From positions 915,366-979,365 of the forward strand of contig LSYV01000027.1 of the NCBI GenBank assembly GCA_001584585.1: 64,000 nt of DNA, read 5' to 3'. The notes beneath the pieces were generated by a model. It did not search any database, had not been told where the DNA came from, and worked only from the letters and a program-made list of their open reading frames with translations. Of this stretch, positions 33,801 through 44,348 are shown one piece after another; position 1 is the first letter of the stretch, and each line of letters opens with the position of its first letter. The translations under genes and the position numbers were made by a program. Source of the stretch: Gonium pectorale (taxonomy: Eukaryota > Chlorophyta > Chlorophyceae > Chlamydomonadales > Volvocaceae).

Positions 33801-36800
33801 TGGCGGGCTCCATCACTCGACTTACTTCATCTTGGCCCACCAGTGCCAAACCGCCGCATTTCCGCTGCCCTCGCCTTGTTGCGTGACAGGTGGAGCTCAG
33901 CGCTGAGATCGACTTCAGCGCCTGGTAAGTGCGCTTCCTCCAGGTTTGCTGTCGACGGACGTTGTCGTGTGGGGCGCATCGCAGAGAGGATCATGTTTTG
34001 TGCAAGAATCCGCGACTTCACGACTTGAGCGTTGGTGTTGGATCAAATTGTGCCTTTCACTCGCTTCGAGGCAAGGGCAGGATGCCTCCCCTGCCATATG
34101 TATGCACCGCGCTGCTTCACCCGGAAGCCATCACGCGGTCCTCCTGCTCCTCATGGGCTCGTATGCGCTGCGTTCTTGGGAACAACGTGTGGAGCTCTCT
34201 GTGCACCATGTGGACACTATGCGTGCCTAACCAGCGTCGGCCGGCCATGTCCACCCCCTCCCGCATGCGTTCCTTGTCGCCTTCGCGATGGTACTGCTCT
34301 GCCCGTGGACCGGCCCTTCCTGTCTTCAGCTGCGTCTGGATTGCAAGCGTGAGTACGACAGTGCTATGACAGTTCGCTTGGTACATCCTCATTTCGCATT
34401 GGGCTTCTGACCTGCTTTGAGGTTAAGGAACTTGAATCCGCGTAACTGGCAACCGAAGCGAGCCGCCCGTCCTGCGACAATGACAGGCAGAAATCCGGCT
34501 TGTGCAAGGGGACAGCGGGAAGCGTCTTGTGTAGGCTGATGATAGGTTGGTTCAATGACTCCATGCTTGCTCACTCCCCTCAATGTAGGTGACTCTTGAG
34601 GCGTCAATCGGCATTAGCTTCTTCAACCTTTGGATCACGGTTGGCTCCATTGACATTGTGTCGGACGTATACCTCAAGGTGCGTCCTGCCGTATTGTCAT
34701 ACCATCGTACTTTGTACTTTGCCGTACTGTTAAAGATGGTATGCCTTCCGTACTGGCCTTACCGTCTTACCATCGTACTGTTGCCGCTTTGTCGTTCTGC
34801 TTAGCGGTCCGTTAGTTGTGCTACGAACTGCAGCAGGCCGCGCGTCGGTGTCGCCTGCCGCAATGCCACCCTGTCGACTCTAATGGATCCCAACTGATTC
34901 CACCCCGCCATTGATACAGGGATCTGCTGAGGAGCAGGAAGAAACAGAGAACCCAATGGGTAGGGTCCTGTAGCGCTGTACGGTTGGTTCGCGCCGATGG
35001 CGTAACTCGCTCCTGGCGGGTGTCCTTAAACCAGCCAGCTAGCTGTGTGTAAACCAGCTGGCCTTGCGGTCCCAGGCCTCCCAAGTTCATCTCCAGTCTT
35101 CCAGAACGTATCGCTTTCCATGAACGGTTTGCTCTTGACATCGTCCATTGACTCCTTGCTTCCATTCATCACTTCCCGCTGACCCTGCTCGCAGCCAACA
35201 ACCTGGTTGGCAGTTGGCTGACCGTGAGCGATGGTGAGTGTGTGTGGTCGTACGCCACACCGACGCACTCACATCTATCGCTTGTTGCGCATGTCAGTAC
35301 TGCGGGTTCCTTGTGTATTATTTCAATATTGCTTGGGCACAGGGGATTCCTTGTTCGCCTCCCGCGTCGCGCACATGATTAGGTGTTGGAACGGTACTGC
35401 GTCAACAGAGCACACAAGGATTGATATGTCCGTTTGCCATTGTGTGTCGTACACAACAGGTATGTGGGGCGATTGGGAGCAGCAGTCGTACCCTTGCGGC
35501 AAGTTCTTCTATAACGAGACGAGCAAGAAGATGGAGGTGGTGGCCATGCCAATGAACTCTTACATGCTGCGGTTTGAGTCATCCCAGGGCTCCTCCGGCG
35601 ACGATACCGCTCTGAATGGAATCTCGTGAGTCCACTTAGAGTCAAGGCGTCCAACTGCCCGTCCACGGATGGTTCGACAGCCATACTGGTTGGGTCTTGA
35701 ATTCGCTTAATAGGCATTGTTGCAGCATACGTCACAAACATATGCCCACCGCTCTCTGACGCGGGCCTGTGGATGTGTGCTGACGTGCCCGCTCCTTTGC
35801 CCTTTTGCTCTCAGGATGGGCTGCCTGAACGGCGTTGCGAATGAGGTGGAGGATGGCGACGGGTAAGCTTGTGGGCACCGAGCAGCGCGCGTCGTCCAAT
35901 CCTCCTGCTTGTTCATTCCGGCCCAGCATGCTTTCACGCGTCAGACATACCCCATCATCTCAATCACGTTGCCTGTCGGCTGGTTGCGGTTCGCGGTTTT
36001 ACCGGCCGGTTCTTTATGAGTTTGCCCCGTGAAGATGCGTGGAGTATTGCATTGCCAGCGTCTAAGCGATTCCCGTTGCCGGCTTGCCCGTTTGCCGGTG
36101 AATGTCAACTGCCCCACATAGCCCTTTTCCTCCGTACATCCTCTCAGCTGTGATTGCCCGCCCGTTCGCCCCTGCTCCACGTTTGTCATCTCAACCCGCA
36201 ACCGCCAACCACCAACCGCATAGTTTCTGGTAAGCACCAAGGCTACTGTTACAACAGCAGCACAGGAGTGAAGAAACTAAACAGGGATATATTGGGGGAG
36301 TCTGGCCACACTGATGCGCGAGCAGCATGACGGTGATAACTCAGTAAATGTATGGCACCCACGAGGCACCCACGTGAAACATTCGGCGGCAATGCTTGAC
36401 CGGGGGGCATAACCAGCCTGCCAGCAGCCCCTGGGGGCGAAGTGCGCTACCCTGCTGAGCGCCTGTCCCTATGCTTACTTACGCAGGGGCGACTGGACCG
36501 CGAGTGCCTCCTGCCCGACCGGTGGCTACTTCGTGGGGGCTAAGATGCGCACCGAATCGTATGTGAGTCGCGGGCAGGTTGAATGTGGCCAGCTGAAGCA
36601 AACGGCTCTCAGTTCGAGGCAAGACTTGTACGGTGGCAACGGGCCGCCATGCTTTTTAGTTGAACATCTCCCAACTCCCAGTACGGCAGCGCACAAACAC
36701 AATAACTTGCGGACCCTCAACCCCCACTGCTACCCATATGTCGCTGCCCGGCGCGCAGCAAGGGACCAGCGGCGACGACACTGCGGCCAACTCGATTGTC

Positions 36801-39800
36801 TTCACGTGCAGCAACCAGAAGGGCACCGATACCAACGCCTACAGCGGCCTGTGGGGAACGTGAGTCCGCCACTTGACGAAGAAAAGAAGCGGTAGCACGG
36901 GGAACAGGACGCAGGGGCCTGGCGAGCACGGGGGCAGACCCCGTCCAATGGGCGGGAACGCTGGATGGGGCTAGGGTGCCTGGATGACCCCGGGTCAGCG
37001 ACTGCCGGCCTTAACTTGATTTCAAGTTTCAGCGCGTGCAGCCCACCCACCGCGCGCAAGGGCAGGACTCCTGGTCGTGCGGAAGGATGTGATGTCATCA
37101 TGGGTTTCCAAACGGAATGCTTGCCCTTCCTGCCCGTTCCCGCTCCAGCCGGATGGGCTGTTGCTGCTGTGTGCCGGACCGTCCTCAAACTTGCATTCTC
37201 GGAATGCCTGGATTCACAAATTTGTGGTTGCAAACCACCCGCTCCCGTCCCACAGCTGGAACAGCTACACCTACTGCCCGGGCGAGAGCTATATTTGCGG
37301 CATCCAGGTCAGGGTCGAAGGGCAGCAAGGATCCGGCGATGACACAGGTAGGGCCGGAGGGAATCCCGGGTTGTCTTTTGCCGCCTGTGCATCACATGGT
37401 TCCGTAACCACAGCAGCGGCGTGGCAAGCGCGGTGCGGGTTGGGGGGACTGGGTTCGTTGAGGGCCACATCGACCGGCCAAGGCTCCAACCAAGTCTGGC
37501 CCAGGCAATAGACGGTCAGGCACGCACGGGGACTAAGCGCGCACGGGCGACGCAGCCAAATGTAGGACTCTTCGCCCGCACGACCCTTCGTGCTAGCGCC
37601 GGCTCTTACACAGGCATACGCCTGCCCGCCTGCCAACGTGCCCTCCTCCCGCACCTTGCAGCCCTCAACGGCCTGCGCATCGGCTGCTGCTCCTTCCCGA
37701 GCAGCAACGAGACGGCCGTGACGGCCCAGGCAATGATCTACACCGGCACTAACAGGTGCGTATACGTGATGGCATGCATTGCCATACACATTCTCGTTCT
37801 GCAGCTGCCCCGGCCACACATACACTGAACCCTGGACATCCCCTACGTCCCTGGTTGGCGCAAAACAGCGGCAAGTCGTGCCTGGACATCAGCAACAACA
37901 ACCAGGTCGCAGGCACCTCTATCCAGCAGGTAATGTGAACCCAGGAGTGCGTATGCCACTGCGTCAATGCCCGCACCACGGTAGATAAGAAAAGCACTTT
38001 TCCGTACTCCCTGCCCACTGTGTCCTGCTTTTGCGAACCGGTGGCCATACACGTGGTTCAAAGGGTCTTGGATGTTGTTCACCCTCCCTGACATCCGATG
38101 ACGACTCAAGTGTTGCCCGTTGTGCGTTGTTCCCTACCGAAACTGCCCACCGTCAACGGTGAACGCCAACAGTGGACCTGTACGAACACGACTGCGCAAT
38201 ACTTCACGGTGTCCTCCACTCCGACCGGAGCCTACACCATCACCACCATCCCCAGCGGCCTCTGTCTGGCGGCGAAGGACAGCGGCACGAGCGACGGCAC
38301 CAAGATTGTCCTCGCGACATGCACCAGCGCATCAAACCAGTTTTTCGCCATCACCCCCTACGGCGACGGCACCTACACCCTCAGCCCTACTCATGCCAGG
38401 TTTGTGAGGCTGTGCGTGCCAGGGTTGCGTACAAGGGATGTGAGCTGTTTGCAGTGCACGTCTGGGCTACTCCTGGGCGGTGTTGTGCGTGGGAAATGGG
38501 GAAGGCTGCGAACCGCATTCCCGAAGTGCCAAGTCCATTCCTAGCTTGAGTGCTGGCTTCAGCAGCCTGGAGGGCGGTCACATACGGACATAGCCCCTCT
38601 TGACACATGACCTGCGCGAACCAACCCTCGATCCTCCTCGTAAACGATTGCCTGCCAGCTCCAAGTGCCTGGACGTCAGTGGCGCCTCCAGCAGCAACGG
38701 CGCGGCAGTCCAGGTTAGCTTTGGTGGTTGCTTGAATCGAGTGTTTGAGTTTGGCAGCCCCGCCATAAGACCAATGCCTACAGTACGCACAGCGTTTCTT
38801 GGTGCTACCATGCGTCAGTTGGCGCGTGAACGCCTGTACTTTATTTTATCTCATGCATCGGTTGCGAAAAGAGCCTCAGTCGCTGTTCCTTGAAAGTCTC
38901 CGCTGCCTTGCTTGACGTGTGCCTCGGCCCCCTCGCCGCCGCCCTTCGTCGTCTGCAGATCTACAGGTATGGTGCAGTACGGCGCCGTACGGCAAGACAT
39001 GCAGGACGACAGCCAGGCGCATGATGCCTGGGAGGGTGCGCCGCAGTCGTCGTAATACGCACACAACAAATTCTACTTCTCCACGTGGACAAGCTTGTGC
39101 TCATCCCCTCCGTAGTACGTCCACTGAACTCGATTCGAAGCCTGCTTTTCGTGACGTGTGCCTCTGTCCCCGCCCTCTGCCCCCCTGTTAGCTGCAACCA
39201 AACACCGGCCCAGGTATTCACGCTCAGCCTGCCCACCCGGCAGACCACCGACACCATGGGCACCGGCACCACGTAAGTGGGTGGGGGGCAGCGTGTGGCA
39301 CACGCGTGGATGGGCATGGCGGGAACCTTGCCGAAAGGGGGCGCAGGCGCGGACCGACCCATGGGTCAGTATTGTGGCGTCAATAATGTCTTATGTATGC
39401 GTAACGGTATGCTCAAGACGGTTCTATAAACGACAAAACAGCTCATTATGTCAGTAATGTGTGTGTGCGCGCGCCTCAACTATCGCAGGACCGGCAAGTG
39501 TGTGGACATCAAGGGTGGCGTGCAGGCGGCCGGCACCTACATCCAGCAGTATACGTGCAACAAGACTCCGGCTCAGGACTGGGTCATCGTTACCGCAGGT
39601 GGGGGCGCCTAGTGTAGGCTGCCTGGCTCGACGGGTGGATGGAGCCTGCGCGGCTGTGTGGCTCAGCACTCGACCGCCTCCTAAAACCTGGGCTTCCCTT
39701 TTGCTTCCATTTCAGGCACCAACGTCTATCAGATCAAGTCCACGTCGGACTTCTGCCTGACGGCCCAGAACGCCGGAACAAGCAATGGCACCCGCATCAC

Positions 39801-40558
39801 GATTGAGACGTGCGTCTCGGGCGCCAAGTACCAGATGTGGCAGGTGTGTAAGAACACTAACAGCTAGGCAGATCGCTCCGCTGGAAAGGACGTCCACCCT
39901 GAGTTCACCATGCCGACGGCCGCTGTTTGCCGCCTCCTCTTGCTTTCCCCGCAGGCCAGTGCCGGCTACCAGGGCGGTGTCGCCTTGTCGCCGCTCCACA
40001 AGACGAGCATGTGCCTGGACATCAGCAACGCCTCGTCGGCCGACGAGGCTGCTGTCCAGGTGTGTGCGTGACGCAGCCCCGCGCACTCGCGCCACGTGTC
40101 CAGACATGCAATAGGGCCTTACCCATCGCAAACAAATGCATACATATGAGCGATCGACCGCCATCGACTGAAGTAAACTTGTACACGCGATGTAACCGTT
40201 AACACATGCTCTTAGCACCCATCCTGCCTACGGATCCCGTACTCAACCCCACGGGCCCTGCCCTGCCCTGGCCCCTCGTCCCCTTCCGCCCAACGCTATC
40301 TACAGCTTTGGACGGTAAGTTCGGTTTCTGTTGCTGCAGTTACAGTAGTGGTGGTGATCGTCTGGCTGGGGCCATGTTGGCCGTGGGTCCGTCGCCCGTA
40401 GTCAGGCTAGCTTGTTTTGAGACTACCGGGTTTCACGACTGCGTGTTTCATCAGTCGTGTCTCCGTCCAACACGATGGTAAACCTCCCCTTCCTCCCTCC
40501 GGCACAGTGCAACGGCACCAAGGCGCAAACGTTCACCACTACGCTGCCGGTGATATAA
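24818..40558 (+). CDS. Giant EF-hand, single-pass membrane protein with VMO-I and ricin-B lectin ectodomain
   Basis: About 46 short exons (roughly 1,350 residues) with GTGAGT/GTGCGT donors; junctions checked in the EF-hand, VMO-I and lectin parts are in phase. Order: a Ser-rich start (MSSAEGGG at 24818); one canonical EF-hand (DRDGSGQIDVTEL, 25778-25816); a basic stop (RRERK) and one membrane helix (WFAIVAMFIFGIILIGAIIG, about 25868-25927); a long beta-rich region (YAMMYALKDTEVKGG; VRRVLLGAYNVLGFF-like exons to 34.7 kb); a three-fold VMO-I domain (35460-37756); and two ricin-B trefoils (37872-40558). Type II topology is inferred: EF-hand inside, lectins outside or in the lumen. The EF-hand/TM N-terminus resembles a gene family I know as expanded in volvocine genomes; no member has a function known to me. 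A plausible role is calcium-linked surface or matrix carbohydrate binding. The stop TAA is at 40556-40558. Confidence 0.85.
25772..25931 (+). other. EF-hand plus transmembrane exon
   Basis: One exon carries the full 12-residue calcium loop (acidic or oxygen ligands at loop positions 1, 3, 5, 9 and 12), the exiting helix LVSLLEGVANS, the basic cluster and the whole membrane helix. The donor is CTCTC|GTAAGT at 25931. Confidence 0.85.
29726..29803. repeat. 26-bp minisatellite, three copies
   Basis: Three consecutive 26-bp units beginning cctcaagtaccttcac, the third with one change, inside an intron of the EF-hand/lectin gene. Confidence 0.9.
32648..32695. repeat. 16-bp tandem repeat, three copies
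   Basis: Units ggcggcatcctgggat / ggcggcattctgggat / ggcggcatcctacaga, in the intron just upstream of the micro-insertion at 32850. Confidence 0.85.
32850..32912. mobile_element. 31-bp micro-insertion with 16-bp target duplication
   Basis: The 16-mer cgccttccttttgtgt occurs at 32850-32865 and again at 32897-32912. Between them lies a 31-bp segment (32866-32896) that is nearly the reverse complement of 43234-43268, next to the LINE fragment (one substitution and a short indel). The arrangement is that of a target-site duplication around an inserted fragment, here in an intron 8 bp before the acceptor of the exon at 32922. Confidence 0.7.
34330..34348 (+). other. 19-nt micro-exon
   Basis: CTGCGTCTGGATTGCAAGC lies between CTTCAG and GTGAGT. 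It is needed to connect exon 33890-33924 (ends phase 2) to the exon starting near 34589 (phase 0, VTLEASIGISFF). Direct joining of those two would create a stop. Confidence 0.6.
35460..37756 (+). other. VMO-I-like beta-prism domain, three repeats
   Basis: Three copies of the signature of vitelline membrane outer layer protein I recur in successive exons: SSGDDTALNGISMGC (about 35595-35640), TSGDDTAANSIVFTC (about 36752-36815) and GSGDDTALNGLRIGC (37340-37700, split by an intron). Each follows a glycine/tyrosine/cysteine block such as WGDWEQQSYPCGKFF. The fold in characterised proteins is a three-sheet beta-prism. Its role in algae is unknown. Confidence 0.8.
38959..38966 (+). other. 8-nt micro-exon (IY + part of S)
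   Basis: ATCTACAG lies between CTGCAG and GTATGG. Without it, exon 38659-38713 (phase 0) and exon 39192-39272 (needs two preceding nt) do not join. With it, the lectin reads AAVQ-IYS-CNQTPAQVF, exactly the expected beta-strand. Confidence 0.75.
40306..40314 (+). other. 9-nt micro-exon (LWT)
   Basis: CTTTGGACG lies between CTACAG and GTAAGT. It inserts LWT between DEAAVQ (exon ending 40059) and CNGTKAQTF (exon 40508-40558). This restores the same trefoil strand as the 8-nt micro-exon does in the first domain. Confidence 0.7.
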
Positions 40559-42698
40559 CGCGTGGACCGCCGATAGAGCAGCCGGTCAATAGGCAAATAA
40601 CACAGCGCAGAAGGCCGCGCACCGACTTGGACGCGGGCACTGCGGTCGCCCGTGCCTTGCTTCCGGCGCGGTCGCATCCATCCTGGAGACTACTACTGGC
40701 ATCGTATCTACTGCCGCTGCTCCCTGGTCTCACGCTGTCGCAATATTTTATACTTCATGTGCCTTCGTTCGGAAGGCATGGCCCGCACAAGCCTTCGCAC
40801 ATCATTCGTAACGTGCATGCTGCGGACCTAATGGGGGCGCACTGGAGTAAGCCTCAAAAGTACGCAAGTAGCTTCATGACGTTTATGGCCGCACGCGTTT
40901 GGCTCTCAATTACGATTGGATCTTCAACAATGCTTAGGGCGCTGCCCGTCCACAGGCGCAGTTGTGAAGTCTTTATGCGCCGCCGGTGACTGCCTTGCCT
41001 CACTCTGCTCCTCTTCGTGCTCCCGCCTCGCTGTCTATCTATCATTAGTACCCTCATGTGCCCTCGCGGAGTTTCGGCGGCCCGGATGATGCTACTCTGT
41101 CCATCCGTGTGTGTATGTCCAACTGTTTAGCAGCAGCGGTGTCGATGCATGGCTCGGTACGGCATCATCCCTCCACGCCTCATACCGTCCTGCAGGAAAC
41201 CTCAGTACGCACGTACGGGACTGCAAGCGATCTAGTGTCCCTTCTTCCTACTTGTCCTCTTTGCTGGTGTGGGCCGGCTGGTAATGAACATGTGAAATGG
41301 GTGCGGGACATGGCGGCCTTACACGTGAGTTTTGATCACAACCAGGGCCACGGTATGATTGCTGTCGACTGGATGTCGTAAGCGGCGTGCTTTAGCCACT
41401 TTGAAGACGAGCAGACTTCCAATAACGGTGCGCCCAACGGATATCCAAGATGCGGACAGCGTCGTCCGCATGCTTCTTTTTGTGTGCGTGTGGTCACAGC
41501 GGCAGTCATCGTGTTCCCGTGTTCCCGTTCCATGGCTACTCTCAATAATCCTACCTTCCGTTCATGTGTCCCCTGTGCTTCTTTCAGTTTGCTGCCGCGT
41601 TCCGCCACCGTTCTGGGTCACACCCGTCGGTGGGCTGGGCGGCAAGTGCGCGCCAGGTTCGTGCAGTGGCTAGCGGGAGCAGGAGCACAACCACGCTGCC
41701 GGCTTTCTTGCCTCATCTTTTCTTGCTTTGCGTGGAGCGAGTGTCGCGGTTGGACCGACGATCTGCGTGAGCTTGATGCGTGCATGTATGTAAATGTACC
41801 GAAGATACCGACCTGCATGGATACTGCATGCGGGAGTGATCTCCCGAGCCCGTGCACCCGTTCTCTGCAGATGTCTCTTTTTTCACCAGGGGAAAAGGAG
41901 AATCACTGCCTCGTGGCTCGCCAGCCAGTATCCCAGACATGTAGGGGAATGAATACGATTCGCACGGCCAGGCCGGATGGAAAAACAGCCACATTCACGG
42001 TTCCTGGCGGGCGGGCATGTACGGTATGCTTGCGTACGGCGGAGGACAGGTTACGGGGAGGAGAGCCGCAATAGGCGGAGATACGAGAAGGTCGAACGGT
42101 GGATTGGCTGGCAACCCTCTTGGTGGTTCCGCTGGCTGCGGGTGGGGCCATTGTCAAGCACGCGGACAGCTGGCATGCCAAACCCCCAAATTCACACGTG
42201 ATAGCCTTCGTGTTGATTGATTGCCGTGCGTCCGGTTGGAGTCTTCCTGCCTTGTCCCGCCTGCATTCCGTGCTGCACGCACGTCTAACCGAAACGCGCA
42301 GTCAGGGGCTTTCTTTAGCACACGACAAAATGCCGAAACAACAACCGTGCGTACTGCCCAAACCGTGCGCAAGTTGGTTGACCGTTTCTGCGATCCTCTG
42401 TACAGCCAAAGCATCATCAACCTCGAACGTAACGCTTCCAATTGCGGGAATCAAAAGAGGGGCCCCGCGGATCTTGCGTGCGGCACCCATCCCCACGTCG
42501 AGCGTGAGGGACACCGGGCAGTCATCGCTCAGGCTCGACCCTACTTTGATTCCATCCTTAGCAACGGTAATACAAAAAAATTACCATGCACTTCCATCCT
42601 CAAAGCACGGGGAAACAGGGCCGGCGAACAGACAAACAGATCAATCATGCTACTTGCGGCGGCATGAGCACAATAAAAGGTGTACGGTACCCGGCCGT
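40559..42698. other. Gene-poor stretch, possibly transposon-derived
   Basis: No gene with splice-consistent exons is seen. Minus-strand open pieces at 42514-42302 (GAPLLIPAIGSVTFEVDDAL) and 42181-41903 (VFIPLHVWDTGWRA) look protein-like and sit next to the LINE fragment. They may be remains of the same or another element, but no diagnostic motif is present. Confidence 0.35.
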
Positions 42699-44090
42699 TC
42701 AGGACCACGAGCTCTGCCTCGCGGCAGAGATTGATAAGCTCATGACCAACGGGTTGCTGGTCGCGTCCTTGCTTCGCCTTTCCGGAATGCCGGGCATGGG
42801 CCCGTCACTGTCTATTGGTACCCCTGCCGCCCCCTCTTGATCCGCGTCAGCCTGATAGTCCTGCAGGTCGTTAATGTTGGCTACCCGTGCATGTAGGTCA
42901 CCCATGATCGGGACCTCATCACTGTGCCGCATATAGCGCCGTAACAACACCCTCAGCCTGCCACACACCCGTTCCACGGGGTCCACACGCCTCCGTCCAC
43001 TGGGGTGCTTATACAGCGTAGAGCCTTGTGATGCCGCATAGCAGGCAGCCACCAGCAAGCTGCGCCCTCCCATGTTGAGTCCATGCCCTTTCACCCTAAA
43101 CCAGATGCTCTCCATGCCCTTTTACCCTAAACCAGATACGCTCCATGCCCTTTAACCCTTAACCAGATGCTCTCCATGCCCTTTGGGACCCGCGACACAC
43201 CCCGCTTACCCCGTTTTCCTTTTCAACACCCCGCTTACGCTCGTCGTATGCGTTGTTCCTTTTCAACGCCCAACAACTGCACACCCCCAGACAGTTAACC
43301 CACACAAATCACCCACACAGCAACCCCGCCCCTGGTGGGTGAACCATCAGTTGTGAACAAGAGCGTGCCTCGTGGTAGCAGCCCCTTCACAACAGCATCC
43401 CCCACCAGATGAGTCTCCGTGATAATCACAATGTCGTGTTACACGCTATCACGCGCAGCACTGCATTATCAAACTTCCATTCCTTAAGCTCGCGAATGTT
43501 CCATTGAACCACTTTCAACAGGCAAGCCTTCTGGCTCGGAACCCTCTAAGTGTCTGTGTGCATGGCCTCCGCCCTGTTGAACGGACCCGTGTACGGCACG
43601 TACTTCCCGTTCGCGCCAATGACCTTGATCTCTACACCACGGTCCCAGCTAGCGCGGCCGTATGCCGTCGTCCTTTAGGGTGTTGAACGTGGGCTGGCGG
43701 TCCTGCTTCAGCTGGATCCCGGCCTTGGTAAGCGCCAATAAAACGCATCCATCACGACGATGCCGTACCGTTCACGCAGGGGCTTGCCCAGCGCCGCTGC
43801 TACCGAGCGGCGTGCGTTCTTGTGCACCAGCAGGTCCACCAGCTCCATGCGCTCCTGATGCCGGCGGCCCTGCGCCGAGGCTCCGGCGCCTGCGGCATCA
43901 GCCGCAGCGCCTGTCGCACCGGGATTCGGCGGCCAGGTGGCGATCTGCACGCTGATGGCGTCGTGCGGGCGGGTCTCCTTCAGGATGGCCGGAACGGTGT
44001 TGCACATCTGGGGCACGTGCTGTGCGGGCACCCGCAGGCATGTACTTTGCGTTGCTGCCCAACTCCAGTGCCGCAACCGCGCCGTTGAGA
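42699..44090 (-). mobile_element. Decayed LINE with AP-type endonuclease domain
   Basis: Minus-strand frames, broken by stops and shifts, give an ORF1-like part (44090-43700), then VVQWNIRELKEWKF (about 43520) and, after a shift, VIITETHLVGDAVV (about 43420). Past the 31-bp repeats come VPIMGDLHARVANINDLQDY (about 42920) and RRSKDATSNPLVMSL (about 42780). QWNIR, TETHL, GDxxARV and the RRS.D...N block are the ordered motifs of the exonuclease/endonuclease/phosphatase domain of non-LTR retrotransposons. No reverse transcriptase follows, so it is truncated and inactive. Confidence 0.65.
43081..43173. repeat. 31-bp tandem repeat, three copies
   Basis: Three 31-bp units starting ccatgccctt and containing accctaaacca, with a partial fourth copy to about 43185, inside the LINE endonuclease region. 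The period is not a multiple of three, so it breaks the ORF. Confidence 0.85.
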
Positions 44091-44348
44091 TCGTCACTGC
44101 ATTACGCCAAAGCCGGTGCTGAACACAGGTGGGGATGCAAACGGTACTACCGTACTCGACGAACACGGCACGGCACTCCCAGTAAGGGGACTTGGTTCTT
44201 GACTCTGCATAAAAGCAATCATCTGAATGAATGCTTGACTGGCGCAGTTCAAGGCATCTTGAAATTGAACCCGCTACGGCTTCGAGGCCCGCAACGAGCA
44301 ATCTTGCATCTCTTAGCTGCAATCACATTGTTGCTGATTGTAGCGTAA

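Larger units (their letters stand above)
37872..40558 (+). other. Two ricin-B-type lectin (beta-trefoil) domains
   Basis: Six CLD-type subdomains are visible: GKSCLDISNNN, GLCLAAKDSG and SKCLDVSGAS in the first trefoil; GKCVDIKGGV, DFCLTAQNAG and SMCLDISNAS in the second. Each is followed by a 'C...aQ.F/W' stretch (CNQTPAQVF, CNKTPAQDW, CNGTKAQTF). This is a carbohydrate-binding module only; no ribosome-inactivating A chain is present. Ligand residues suggest sugar binding but specificity cannot be read. Confidence 0.85.

Noticed and set aside
37872..40558. Ricin-like domain considered as a toxin gene
   Set aside because: Only carbohydrate-binding trefoils are present, attached to a membrane protein. 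No N-glycosidase A-chain sequence is found.
43081..43185. CCCTAAA-like strings suggesting an interstitial telomere
   Set aside because: The strings recur only as part of a 31-bp unit and do not form an uninterrupted telomeric repeat.
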